64,000 nt of DNA, from the NCBI GenBank assembly GCA_022605955.1, contig JAKCOZ010000103.1, positions 932,501 through 996,500 on the forward strand, in the 5' to 3' direction. A program made the position numbers and the translations under genes. The stretch is from Rallus limicola. Lineage: Eukaryota > Chordata > Aves > Gruiformes > Rallidae. Numbering within the stretch: the stretch's first letter is position 1; each line of letters begins with the position of its first letter. This document shows, one piece after another, positions 11,366-23,900 of this stretch. The notes beneath the pieces were generated by a model. It was given only the letters and a program-made list of their open reading frames with translations, had not been told where the DNA came from and ran no database searches.

Positions 11366-12628
11366 CCAGAACCCCAGGGCTCTAGGAACGGGTTTTCAGG
11401 TACTGCCTTGACTGGTGAGAGTCAAGAGGTCCGCCCACCCTTGGACATTTGACGAGCTCCATTTGCACACCCCTTTGGTTCCCTCAAAACCCAGTTACAA
11501 CACGTCGAATGGAAGAACAACCCACACCTCCCTAACAAGTTGCTCCCCCAACAGCACCAACTGCCTTGCCTGGAAGTGCCTCCCAGAGCAACGACACAAA
11601 GACATCATGAATGTTCTCTGCAATTTATTGAGAATGGCAACATCCCGAGGAAGTAGGGCATACCACAAACAGAAGAGAAAGGGAGGTGGGGACAGTACAT
11701 CGCGTTCCACGTGACCCCTGGCCACCACCCAAGAAGATGCTCCCTCCCGCTCACCCAACATCTACCCTCACCCCAAGCCCTAGTGAATGGAAACAGCAGG
11801 ATGTACTGCATGCAGAAGCACCCCGGGGCTACGGCCATCGAGGGAGGGACATGAGGCCAGAGGAGGAAAGAGAAGGAGTTTATACACGTTTGCCACGAGG
11901 CAGAGAGAAATGTACAACACAGCGAGAAAGGCAGAGCATTTCCTCCCGTAAGCCAGCTCCCCGTGCTGGGTGTCCCCAGGTGAGACGTCTCTTCCTTTGC
12001 TCAGGCGGTGGTTTTGTCGCTGGGCTTGGGGCTCGCCAGCAGCTGGCCAGGGCTGCTTGTGGGACGCGGCGTTGCCACGAGCCTGAGCCAGGGAGAGGAG
12101 CTGGTACGTGGGGGTCACAGTTTGTTTCGTTGCAGGACACCAGAGCTGGGTTTAAGGAGGCTGGGCTGCTGCTGCTGCTGCTGGGGAAAGGGAGGAGAGG
12201 CTTCTTTCCTTTTTCAAGCTGGCTTCAGGGCTCAGAATCTCACTCCAGAAGATTTGACGGAGGTGGTCGTGACACATCTCCGCACGGAGGATGATCCCCC
12301 CCCAGAGCTGAAGTTGCCGCCTCCGGAGCTGCAGATCCTCCCGCTTCCAGAAGAGAAGCCACCGCCGCTGTACATCCCTCCTCCCATGCCACAGCTGCCG
12401 CCCATGCTGCCTCCTCCAAAGCTTCCTCCTACTCCACATACGCCTCCTCCCATTCCTCCTCCCATGCCGCTGCCGCCTCCGAATCCTCCTCCCATGCCGC
12501 TGCCGCCTCCGAATCCTCCTCCCATGCTGCCACCTCCGAATCCTCCTCCCATGCTGCCGCTTCCAAATCCTCCTCCCATGCCTCCTCTGCCTCCAGAGAC
12601 GGTGGTCCTGCCTACCACAGCTGTAAGA
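11366..12628. repeat. Near-identical duplicated block: last exon, 3' UTR and 3' flank of keratin B (partner 19682-20930)
   Basis: Offset to the partner copy is 8324 bases over most of the block. From about 11605 to 12375 I see no difference between copies. The first clear one is C at 12376 against T at 20700. A 27-bp unit (12551-12577) is present here and absent from the partner. This is much closer than the introns of the same genes. Confidence 0.9.
11624..11629 (-). terminator. Poly(A) signal of keratin B
   Basis: AATAAA on the minus strand, about 600 bases past the stop codon, in the same CTCTGCAATTTATTG (plus-strand reading) context as gene C and close to that of gene A. Confidence 0.75.
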
Positions 12629-15600
12629 GAAGCACAGGTTACAGATGCATTGTCCACTGGCAGGTTGTATCTCATAAAGAGATGGTTGGGTGCTACTACT
12701 TCACAAAAAAGCAATGGAAAATACTTACAGACATTGACGTTGGACATGCCATCATTGCACAGCCTGTGAGGGAAAACAGGACCAGTTAATACCACGGGAA
12801 GTGCCCATTCCTTTAGCTTAGAACTTCCCTTTGTTCATCAAACCGAAGAGGAATTTGGGTTTGAAGGGACTTTTAAGCATCGTCTAGTGCGACCTCCCTG
12901 CAATGATCAGGGACATCTTCAACAGATCAGGCTATTCTGAGTTCTGTCCAACATGACATTGAATATTCACAGTGATGGGGAATTCACTACCTCTCTGGAC
13001 AAACTGGTCCAGTGCTCAACTTCCGTAAAATTTCTTCCCTTTCGACAAATTTTTATCTTCCCTATTGTTTCTGTATTTTTTAAGTATTGTATAAAACAAC
13101 CTGGAACTTTATGTTCTTAGAAGAAATATGACAAACATTTTATCTTATGGCTCAGAATTAGAGGTTGAGTGATAGAAATTTTCTCTTAGGAGTGCATGCA
13201 AAGATTTTTCTCACTGATATAATCTGCCAAGAATTCAGCCAAAGAGATACAAAGAAAGTGGCATACCTGTTCTCCTCTCCCTCCAGCAGCTTCCTGTACA
13301 TGGCAATCTCAACGTCCAGGGCAATCTTGATGTTCAGCAGCTCCTGATACTCCTTCAGCAAGCGAGCCAGCTCCTCCTTGTCTTTGCTCAGGGCACACTC
13401 CAGCTCTTCCAGTTTCCTCCTGGCATCCTTGAGGGCCATCTCACCCCGCTCCTCAGCCTCAGCAATAGCTGCCTGCAGCTGCTGGTTCTGAAGAAGACAA
13501 ATAAGGCATTTTCTCAGATCTCATTTGGTCAAGTAGGTTCAGTCCTCAACCACCAAGTGGAGGAGGTAAGAGGGGAAAGAAAAAAAGGTAAAGTTTACAA
13601 GAAGTAGACAAGGGGTGGTTGAAAAAATCATTTCTGCCCCACTCATGGTCATTTGTGATCCAGCCTGATGCCATTACCCAGCAAGGTGCTGAGGAACCCC
13701 TACCTGCTTCTTCACACTCTCAATCTCAGCCCGCAGCCTCTGGATGTTCCTGGTCAGCTCCTGGATCTCTATCTTGGTGTTGCGGAGGCTGTCCCCGTGC
13801 CTTCCAGCAGTGCTCTGCAGCTCTTCATACTGGAGACAAAGCAACCCATCAGGACACAGCCTATCCAGAACTCGATGGTTCCCTTGCTATCTGACAAGGG
13901 AGGTGGTGATCTGTCCCATGTGCCTTGACTTCTCCCCAACTCACCCGGCTCTGGTACCAAGCTTCAGCTTCAGCTCTGCTGCTCTGAGCAATCTGTTCGT
14001 ACTGACGCCTGACCTCCTCAATGATGCTCTCCAAATCAAGGTGACGATTGTTGTCCATGGACACCACCACGGACAGGTCCCGGCTGATTGTCTGCATCTG
14101 AGACAGTTCCTGCAACCAAAGCAGGCAATCCAAGTGATTCTCAAGCCTAAACCCATATGGTCATTTTGTCCAACCCTGTCACCACATGCCTCATTGTGAC
14201 TCTATCCAGTCAGAGAGAGAAAGCTCTTACCTCCTCATAGATGCACCTCAGGAAGTTGATTTCATCGGTCAGAGCTCCCACCTTGGCTTCCAACTCTACT
14301 TTGGTCATGTAGGCGCAGTCCACATCCTAAAGGAAAGGTCACACAGGTAGACAAAGGCTTCCTCCCATCCCAGCAGAGCTCTTGGCAGACAAGGCCCCAC
14401 TCCAACACCTGTGCAGCCTGTCCCCCGACATCCCCCCTCTCCCGGTTCCTCTGGGACTCACCTTCTTGAGCACCACAAACTCGTTCTCAGCAGCGGTGCG
14501 CCTGTTGATTTCCTCTTCGTACCTGTTGAAGGGGACAAGAGAAGATGAGCCTCTTGGACTGATCCTCTGTCCACCAGAGGAAGACAGTGTGGCACTCTCC
14601 AAGCTGGCTTAGCCTCACTGCCTTGGAGTTCACCTCTTCCCTGGTCTGTCGCTGCCCTTACTTGGTTTTGTACTCCTCAACGTATTGCCGCATGTTCTGC
14701 AGCTCCGACTCCAGCTGTCCCCTCTGCCCCAGCAGAGAATCTAGCCTCCTCCTCAGGTTCTGGATATAATTTTCAAAGATGACATCCAGGTTCTTCCTAG
14801 GTCCTGAAGGCCCTTGCTGCTGGAGGAGCTCCCATTTGGTGGAGAGGACCTTGTTCTGTTGCTCTAGGAAGCGGACCTGCAAGTCCACAAGGAAGGGTGT
14901 GAGGTATTCACCGAGGAGACATCATGCTACTCAAAACTCATGTTTTGTGTGAGACCATGGGAATCATTTCCCAAATCCCCATCATGACTCATTCAAACAT
15001 CCAAGCTCCTACATTACATGACAAAAGCACTATTAAATTTGAGTCATTCTTCTCACTATAGGACAAAGAGTTGTTGCCAGTAGAGAAAGGAGCACTCTCC
15101 TTTTGCACAGCATCAGTTCTGGACATTCCCATCATCTTTGCAGTAGCAGCATCAATAAAACAATTTTTTTTTAATCTAACTATAGATAAACACACTCGTC
15201 CTTCAAGGCGTTGGTGTGGGGTTTTTGCTTGGTTATTTCTATTTGAAATAAAAATAATCCAAGAACTTTGGAAAGCTTTTTAACACTTGTAAAATCAGCT
15301 CCTTGAAACAAAACTTCCATTAAAATTGAAAGTGCTTTAGTGAGATCTCTGAGGGTGACTAAATGTACGATGATGACTTTACCCTGAACCACTAGAAATT
15401 AGGCTGAAGAGATGACTGCACAAGAGAATCTACAGAATGTCCTGCAGATCTTGTTACTAATCTTTGGTTAGCATGAAAACCTTGTCCATTGTTCAGTACC
15501 ACTTAATAAGACCTTAATAATAACTTGCTACTAAGCAATCAGTCATGCAAATTTTAGCACCTATTTGTTGGTAAGAAAAAGCAATCCTCTTCCATACCAC

Positions 15601-16296
15601 AGGAAGGTCATCTACAACATCAACATCCCAACAAGCAGAGTCCTAAATTCTCACCTTGTCAATGAAAGAGGCAAACTGATTGTTAAGAGTCTTGATCTGC
15701 TCCTTCTCCTGGTTTTTGACTTGCTGGATCTGGGGGTCAATCTCCACATGGACTGGCCGCAGGAGGCTTGGGTCAACTTGCACTGGCTGGATGCCTCCAG
15801 GGAAGCCAGGGCCACCAAAGCCACCCATTCCTCCACCACCCATTCCTCCACCACCCATTCCTCCACCAAAGCCACCCATTCCTCCACCACCCATTCCTCC
15901 ACCACCCATTCCTCCACCAAAGCCACCCATTCCTCCACCACCCATTCCTCCACCACCCATTCCTCCACCAAAGCCACCCATTCCTCCACAACTCATTCCT
16001 CCACCAAAGCCACCCATTCCTCCTCCATAGCCTCCACCGAAGCCGCCCATTCTTCCTCCATATCCTCCACCACCGTAGCATCCACCCACGGCAATTCTTC
16101 TGCTGCCACCCATGTTATGGAGGCTCCTGCTGCCAAAACCTCCACAATATCCACCTCCTCCACCTCCCCTGGATGAGGAGTAGGAACTGTAACTGATCCT
16201 GCTTCTGCCGCCACATCCTCCACCAATGGCAGAGTGAGAGCTGTAGCCCCTTCTACTCCCACCTCCGAAGCTCCTGCAAACAGACTGCCGAGACAT
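12232..16296 (-). CDS. Type II keratin B, with expanded glycine loops (nine exons, 649 aa)
   Basis: Type II intermediate-filament chain of the same subfamily as A and C. Exons on the minus strand: 15655-16296, 14662-14876, 14462-14522, 14231-14326, 13945-14109, 13704-13829, 13267-13487, 12729-12763, 12232-12620. They sum to 650 codons including TGA. Start ATG at 16294-16296 (MSRQSVCRS). The head carries three perfect 17-residue glycine loop repeats encoded by a 51-bp minisatellite. The rod runs from [12 protein letters not shown] at the end of exon 1 to [15 protein letters not shown], ending at residue 509. The tail is the longest of the three, with repeated [13 protein letters not shown] units, and ends SSGVRF. 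Exons 2-4 and 6 match A; the last exon and intron 6 match C. Exon 5 has its own differences (LDLES instead of LDLDS). Intron 7 holds a CR1 fragment. No frame damage seen, so it is probably functional. Confidence 0.95.
12846..13060 (-). mobile_element. CR1 LINE 3'-end fragment in intron 7 of keratin B
   Basis: The plus-strand reading resembles the reverse complement of the CR1 3' region: a GAAGGGACTTTTAAGCATCG stretch, then CCTGCAATGATCAGGGACATC, then GATGGGGAATTCACTACCTC and GTCCAGTGCTCAAC. The element's sense strand is therefore minus, the same as the host gene. It is heavily diverged and 5'-truncated, so it is inactive. CR1 is the dominant LINE of birds and also occurs in other reptiles. 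Introns 7 of A and C have no such insert. Confidence 0.85.
15817..16020. repeat. 51-bp minisatellite in exon 1 of keratin B
   Basis: The CCAAAGCC landmark recurs at exactly 51-bp spacing (AAA at 15817, 15868, 15919, 15970), followed by a shorter, degenerate unit. Each unit encodes a 17-residue glycine loop, [17 protein letters not shown], so copy-number change keeps the frame. Internally each unit is itself made of GGMGG repeats of 15-18 bp. Confidence 0.92.
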
Positions 16297-16415
16297 GGCT
16301 GTTTCTTCCAAGCAAAGTCAAGATGAGCAGAAAGACTAACAGAGTTGTGCTGCTTAGGGATGGATGTAGAGAGAAGTCTGTACAGTCCTCTCTAACTCCA
16401 CAGCATCAGTCCCTC

Positions 16416-16424
16416 CCTTTTATC
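16416..16424 (-). promoter_or_regulatory. TATA-like box of keratin B
   Basis: GATAAAAGG on the minus strand, 120 bases upstream of the ATG, at the same distance and with the same upstream CCCACCTCCAG flank as in gene A. Confidence 0.75.
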
Positions 16425-16649
16425 CGCTCCTGGAGGTGGGCTGGGATGCCATGGGCGTGAAGGTGGAAACCGATTTATTATTTTCATCAGCATGATGTTG
16501 TTGACAGATTCCCAGTTGAGCCTTACCATATTTGGGCCTGCCTAGAAACACACCCTATAATATAGAAGTGAATAAAAGAACAAGAACATTGAAACAGGTC
16601 TCAGTGACTAAGTGGACTCTCGTATCTTTATGACATCTTGGAAATCATC

Positions 16650-17869
16650 TTTTACAATAATGCGCTTTTTGCAGCCCCTCATTGGATTTCCAGCCTTCAT
16701 TAATGGTAACAACTAAGTCCAGATAGAGATCTTTCCAATCAAAGTGCTATGGAAAGGAGAAGTTTTTATGAAATCCCAGCTATAATATAGCTTTCACAAT
16801 TCCTGAAACACACCCTAAATCCCCTTTTTATATGTAAAATTGCCTTTGGCATTTTAGAAGAAGTTTCCCAACCTTGAAAGAGAACTCATGACACCAAAGT
16901 TTGGAGAGACTCAGCATATTCTCCTGCTAGTAAGGAATTGCACCTCCTTGGAGTGCACGTGGTGTCACCTTGAGTGGGAGTGTCTTCTCCCTGTGGATTT
17001 AATTCCTTCCAACTGTATCTCCTCAACTCTGTCACAACTACCTGCAACCTTGGATGGTACCGGAGCAGAATGAACAAGACAACTTGAATCATAAGACTCC
17101 TTCTCTGTGCTCTTCCTGAGGGCAACAGGTAATGACGACCCACAGAAGAAAAAAGGGACATGTTGGGCAGCTCCTTCAGTGGCGATGGCTGGGGACAGAC
17201 AGACAAGCATTATAGAAGCGTAACAGCAGATGAACAATTCAAGGTGGAAAGGGGTTTCTACTGCTCAGATGAGTATTGCTGACCTCTTGTTTGCCTGGTT
17301 ATTTCCAGAGATGACATGGCTGAAGTGTAAAAGCACGTTGAGAAATAGATATTACCATTTCTAAGGCATATGTCCTCTTGATTTCATATATTCTGCTGAG
17401 AAAGGAACATGCTGTAGAAATGCATTCTATAGGGTGTCTGTGAAATAAAGATTTTGATTGCATATAAATTCCATTTTAAATAATTAGCCATAATGTTCAA
17501 ATTATTATAGAAAATATGCAATGATACTGATGTGCAGTATTCTAAAGAAACTGGAGTATTTGGGCTAGTTAAAAGGAAAGTGAGTCTGTAAAAGCTATTT
17601 AAGAGTCACTCTGGAAGTATTATCTCTCTGTATATCAGTAATTTAATATATATTAGTTAAAGTGTGAAATATACAATGGGTTTTCACATTTTCCCCAGAT
17701 AATAGCCAGAACAAATAATCAAAAAGTGACAGAGAAAATACACATTGCAGCCATTCAAAAGGTTTAAAACAATAATGAATATGAATTTAAGGCCATTACA
17801 AAGACCTACATATGAACATATACATTCCTCAGGAATATTCAGAATCTCCTATAGGACTTGAACAACTGA
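16650..17869. other. AT-rich intergenic sequence between keratin B promoter and duplicated block copy 2
   Basis: No gene or RNA recognised. The right half (17400-17860) is strongly AT-rich. It is not evidently homologous to the equivalent interval 7871-9059 upstream of gene A. Confidence 0.5.
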
Positions 17870-19557
17870 ATTGTTGCTCGAAAGTGTCAGTAGGTATCAG
17901 CCTGCAGCCACAGACACTTCAAAGCTGTTGAAAAACCAGCCCGGAGAATCACTCCCAAAAGCCGCTAGAGGAACCCGAACCGTCAGTGCCGTTGGCTGGC
18001 GACTGCCGGGGAGATGGAGGCAGGGCAGCCCCACAGACTGTTCTACACAGCAGGCAAAGGGCGCTGGAGAACCCTCCCCGTGAGGGACACAAGTGAGGGT
18101 TGGCCAAATCCAGCTGTGTGTGTCCTGCCCCCTGCCAGAGGCTGCAGCTGGAGAAGCAATGGGCAGGGAGGGGACACCTTCCCGCTCAAGAGCAGCTCGA
18201 ATGAATCGGGGCTCATTTCTCAGCGGTTATCCCCGAGATGGGGAATTGCACTCCCCAGGGCGCTGTGCAGCCCGGTGCTCTGGCTCATGGAGAGCGGTGT
18301 TGGGCACCTCAGCTTCTGGTCAGGGAACAGGGGCTGTCTCTGCCCATGGCCGCCCTGCAGATTGCCAAAGCCAGGGCAGCTCCCTTTCTGGGCAGGCAGC
18401 ATCGCTTGGCTGTCACATCCCACGTGGCGGCTCCACAACAAGGGGGAAGATGTGTTAAGTCAGCCAAACGCCTGCATGCTGACCACATTCAGAGCACACA
18501 GATAAGACGCCCAGATTGAGTCACTCTGACGTCTTCAGACAAGATGTGAAGATTATACCCAACCTGGAGTCACTGCAGCCTCCTCCAGGTAAGAGTCAAC
18601 ACCAAGCCCGGGCTCCAGCGCTTCCCTCAGATCTCTTACACAAGGAGCTATGCAGTAAAATCATCAACATTAAGCAAACACTGCAGAAAATGTAGATGGA
18701 GCCCCAGACAGGCTGCAGCCTCGGATCTCACACAACAAAGAGCTTCGGAACGAAACTCAAGAGCCAGCACAGAGTAGGATGTTGCAATGACTCCTCGCAA
18801 TAATGCCTACGCCGTGCTTCGTATTTTAAAGCTGAGAAGCACAGTCCTAATAAAAAGAACCAATACAGATGACTCTTGCCCCAAGCCAAAGCCCAAAATG
18901 CTCTTGGCATAGCCTCAGCTTCTCAGAGGCATTGCCTTCTCATCATCTTCTGTTTGGGCCAAACCCAGCCACATTTGGCAGCCCTAGCCCACTTCTGCCT
19001 GGTTTCGGAGCAAGTAGAAGTCCCTCATCTGAGCACGCTGCAACCACTCCCCACTGCCTTGACTGGTCATCCTCCCCCATCTGCAGCTTCCCGACCTGCT
19101 ACAGTTTCTGCATCTTTGATCTCTTCTTGTGGTGGGGGAACTGAAGCACAGATCAAACACATCAGCATTCTTCTCCCTCTCATGCTCCCACACCCCCTCC
19201 TCAGTCTAAACCCAACATCTCCTCTTGCTCTGAATGTAAAAACAGACACTGGGAGGGTCTCAGCTGACTTCAGACAAGTGAGGGCTGCCTGGGGCCAGGG
19301 GTTTAGGGTGAATCATGCCTTCCCAGCCCTTCATGTTCCTACTGCTGGCCAGTGAAGGGGAGGATGAGTTAATGATTCTCAAGCACTCCTGCTGCTTGCA
19401 GGGTAACGAGCCGTGCAAGATGCTGAGCCACAGCCTACTGGTACACCAGAGAGCAGGTGCTTGGCCAACATCCATACTCCTGCTTGCAGACAGCTTTAGA
19501 CCTCCCCACCCACCTCTGCCCACAAGACTCTACCATTGCCACCTTTCCCTATCACCT
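17870..19557. repeat. Duplicated intergenic block, copy 2 (3' of keratin C)
   Basis: Partner of 9060-10780, offset 8809 bases in its left part. It keeps the AP-1 motif TGAGTCA (18517-18523) and the TGACGTC that follows. The right part has lost pieces relative to copy 1, for example around 18650 and 19100. No coding function is supported. Confidence 0.85.
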
Positions 19558-19681
19558 ATCAAAGAATACTCCTGTGCAAGAGGGGATGTCCTGAGAGGCT
19601 GCTCAATGGCACTGACACAATAATGTGTGAACACTGACTGAGCTCCTGCCTCATCTGAACCACTCATGTTTCTAGATAGGT

Positions 19682-20930
19682 GCATCCAGAACCCCAGGGC
19701 TCTAGGAATGGGCGTGTTTTCAGGTACTGCCTTGACTGGTGAGAGTCAGGAGGTCCGCCCACCCTTGGACATCTGACGAGCTCCATTTGCACACCCCTTT
19801 GGTTCCCTCAAAACCCAGTTGCAACAAGTCAAATGGAAGAACAACCCACACCTCCCTAACAAGTTGCTCCCCCAACAGCACCAACTGCCTTGCCTGGAAG
19901 TGCCTCCCAGAGCAACGACACAAAGACATCATGAATGTTCTCTGCAATTTATTGAGAATGGCAACATCCCGAGGAAGTAGGGCATACCACAAACAGAAGA
20001 GAAAGGGAGGTGGGGACAGTACATCGCGTTCCACGTGACCCCTGGCCACCACCCAAGAAGATGCTCCCTCCCGCTCACCCAACATCTACCCTCACCCCAA
20101 GCCCTAGTGAATGGAAACAGCAGGATGTACTGCATGCAGAAGCACCCCGGGGCTACGGCCATCGAGGGAGGGACATGAGGCCAGAGGAGGAAAGAGAAGG
20201 AGTTTATACACGTTTGCCACGAGGCAGAGAGAAATGTACAACACAGCGAGAAAGGCAGAGCATTTCCTCCCGTAAGCCAGCTCCCCGTGCTGGGTGTCCC
20301 CAGGTGAGACGTCTCTTCCTTTGCTCAGGCGGTGGTTTTGTCGCTGGGCTTGGGGCTCGCCAGCAGCTGGCCAGGGCTGCTTGTGGGACGCGGCGTTGCC
20401 ACGAGCCTGAGCCAGGGAGAGGAGCTGGTACGTGGGGGTCACAGTTTGTTTCGTTGCAGGACACCAGAGCTGGGTTTAAGGAGGCTGGGCTGCTGCTGCT
20501 GCTGCTGGGGAAAGGGAGGAGAGGCTTCTTTCCTTTTTCAAGCTGGCTTCAGGGCTCAGAATCTCACTCCAGAAGATTTGACGGAGGTGGTCGTGACACA
20601 TCTCCGCACGGAGGATGATCCCCCCCCAGAGCTGAAGTTGCCGCCTCCGGAGCTGCAGATCCTCCCGCTTCCAGAAGAGAAGCCACCGCCGCTGTACATT
20701 CCTCCTCCCATGCCACAGCTGCCGCCCATGCTGCCTCCTCCAAAGCTTCCTCCTACTCCACATACGCCTCCTCCCATTCCTCCTCCCATGCCGCTGCCGC
20801 CTCCGAATCCTCCTCCCATGCCGCTGCCGCCTCCGAATCCTCCTCCCATGCTGCCACCTCCGAATCCTCCTCCCATGCCTCCTCTGCCTCCAGAGATGGT
20901 GGTCCTGCCTACCACAGCTGAAAGAGAAGC
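19682..20930. repeat. Near-identical duplicated block: last exon, 3' UTR and 3' flank of keratin C
   Basis: Partner of 11366-12628. It includes the poly(A) signal, all of the 3' UTR and the tail-coding exon. The boundary lies just inside intron 8, where the two genes become merely similar. Confidence 0.9.
19948..19953 (-). terminator. Poly(A) signal of keratin C
   Basis: AATAAA on the minus strand, about 600 bases past the stop codon. The context is identical to that of gene B. Confidence 0.75.
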
Positions 20931-23900
20931 ACAGGTTACATACTCATTACAGACTCAGTATGTACTGGCAGGTTGTGTCTCATAACGAAGATGTGGTTGG
21001 GTGGTACTACTTTACGATGCAGATACTCACAGACATTGACGTTGGACATACCATCATTGCACAGCCTGTGAGGGAAATAGTTAAATTTTAATTAACCACA
21101 GCAACAAGATATTGTAAAACCTTTATTATCATTATCAAATCACTTTCCTTTTTCAGCCTTATAAACACCTTTGGTATCACTAGGATTTTGCAGAAGGGGA
21201 GAGATTCACAATTCCTCTTTACAATGAGGCTCTTTCAGACTTCAAGTCCATTGAAAAATTTGCTCATAACAAAAATTAAATGGAGGCTACACAACCTGCA
21301 GTGGACAGGTAGGGCAAATTGTCAGTCCTGACCACACAAAATTTTAGAGGGCCAGTAGCAAACTCCACCTATTTTAACCAAAAGAGCTGGTTTGTGATTA
21401 CACTCCTAGCATCAAACCACAAGGAGTCCAGCCCAGATCACAACATCCTTCTCAAATCAAAGGTCAAGTGTTTACCTGTTCTCCTCTCCCTCCAGCAGCT
21501 TCCTGTACATGGCAATCTCAACGTCCAGGGCAATCTTGATGTTCAGCAGCTCCTGATACTCCTTCAGCAAGCGAGCCAGCTCCTCCTTGTCTTTCTGCAG
21601 AGCAGATTCCAGCTCTTCCAGTTTTAACCTGGCATCCTTGAGGGCCATCTCACCCCGCTCCTCAGCCTCAGCAATAGCTGCCTGCAGCTGCTGGTTCTGA
21701 AGAAGACAAATAAGGCATTTTCTCAGATCTCATTTGGTCAAGTAGGTTCAGTCCTCAACCACCAAGTGGAGGAGGTTAAGGGGGGAAAGAAAAAAAGGTA
21801 AAGTTTACAAGAAGTAGACAAGGGGTGGTTGAAGAAATCATTTCTGCCCCACTCATGGTCATTTGTGATCCAGCCTGATGCCATTACCCAGCGAGGTGCT
21901 GAGGAACCCCTACCTGCTTCTTCACACTCTCAATCTCAGCCCGCAGCCTCTGGATGTTCCTGGTCAGCTCCTGGATCTCTATCTTGGTGTTTCGGAGGCT
22001 GTCCCCGTGCCTTCCAGCAGTGCTCTGCAGCTGTTCGTACTAATGGCATGAAGACAAAGCAAACTTTCAGTGACACCTTAAAAACAGTGAGTCATGTCCT
22101 TCAAAAGCAGCTCAATTCCTCTTGAGACTTCCTTGTGTGGCCTCAGCACCGTTACTCTCACGTCACCACAAATATTTTACAGTGTCTAGCCACCACCAAG
22201 AGTTCTTTAATTGCTTCCCAACTCACCTGGCTCTGGTACCAAGCTTCAGCTTCAGCTCTGCTGCTCTGAGCAATCTGTTCGTACTGACGCCTGACCTCCT
22301 CGATGATGCTGTCCAGATCCAGGTGGCGGTTGTTGTCCATGGATACCACCACGGACAGGTCCCGGCTGATTGTCTGCATCTGAGACAGTTCCTGCAACCA
22401 AGATGTGAGTTAGCCTGACCGTCTAAGGAGAAGAAAAGAGCAGCAACTCCAAGCACCCTTTTCAGACCAAAACCACATGGACATCCAGCCCAACCTCAGT
22501 GTCTTTGCTTCATGTCAACTCTATGCAGCCAGACAGTGGGGAAGGAAGAGCTCTTACCTCCTCATAGATGCACCTCAGGAAGTTGATTTCATCGGTCAGA
22601 GCTCCCACCTTGGCTTCCAACTCTACTTTGGTCATGTAGGCACAGTCCACATCCTAAAGGAGAGATCACACAGGGAATGATTTCCTCTTGGAAATCTTTC
22701 AGGTCCTTGAAATTACCGTCTGTGCTGAGAGTATCAGCTGTGATGCTGTTATTCAGCTAGGCAAATTAAACACAGAGGACTTCAAATATCAGCCCACAGA
22801 TCCTACATACTCTCCAAATTCCCATTTACGTGGGAGTCCCCTCAAAGCACAGATGAAGCCTGATATTCAAGTGATGGTTTTGTAGTGCATGTGACTCACC
22901 TTCTTAAGAACCACAAACTCGTTCTCAGCAGTTGTGCGCCTGTTGATCTCTTCCTCATACCTATGGAGAATAAAAACACAAGCTGAGTTTCCTGAATTCA
23001 CCTGCCTAAGGCCACACTAAGAAAAATAAAATTAAAAAAAAGACAGAATAAAATAGTCAGACTGAAAAAAATGTCTCAAATTGACATAAAAAAAACATGT
23101 TTGCGAAGAAAATTGACTACCAAGCTGCTTGAGTGGCTTTCTGGGTTAGACTGTCACTGCACTTACTTAGTTTTGTAATCCTCAACGTATTGCTGCATGT
23201 TCTGCAGCTCTGACTCCAGCTGTCCCCTCTGTGCCAAGATTGAGTCCAGCTGCCTCTTCAGGTTCTGGATGTAATTTTCAAAGATGACATCCAGGTTCTT
23301 CCTAGGTCCTGAAGGCCCTTGCTGCTGGAGGAGCTCCCATTTGGTGGAGAGGACCTTGTTCTGTTGCTCTAGGAAGCGGACCTGAAAACACATGGAGTAT
23401 CCACAATCACATGGGGAAACAGCAGCAGCAGGCAAGGCACCTCTTACATCATGTGAAATATTATTCTTTCATGACTATGAGAAAAGCATTTCTTGTTTGT
23501 TTGTTTTTATTATTATTGTTTCTGTTGTTGCCTAAACCACAAGATTGGGGAAAAGAAGGAATTTCTGAGTCACGTTCAAGTCAAAGGAGCTTTTAAAGGT
23601 AGCACCAGCTCTAAGTACATCCCATCAGAGGGAGTATAGAAAGCTTAGGTTTCTAGTTGAGATCTAAAAGCCTGGATATTTGAAAACAAAGACAAAAAGA
23701 GTGATATTAGTGAATAATTAAATGGGAAGATTTTTGGAAAGAGAATGGGACAGGAGGGAATATGTGTGCCTGAAGCCCAAAGATGTTTGGAGGCGTTGAG
23801 CCTGCTTGCAGGAATAACCTATTAATTGAGCCTGGTGCAACAAGCTAGATTAAAGCCCTGGAGACATAGCTTTGATCTCCTATGGAAGAGAGATTCTCAT

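Noticed and set aside
15817..16020. Regular repeats considered as a CRISPR array
   Set aside because: The units are head-to-tail without unique spacers, lie in a coding exon of a eukaryotic gene and encode glycine loops.
15680..16196. Long plus-strand frames rich in Pro/Ile or His/Leu over keratin B exon 1
   Set aside because: They are the antisense readings of the 51-bp glycine repeat; the same effect appears opposite the tail and head exons of A, C and D.
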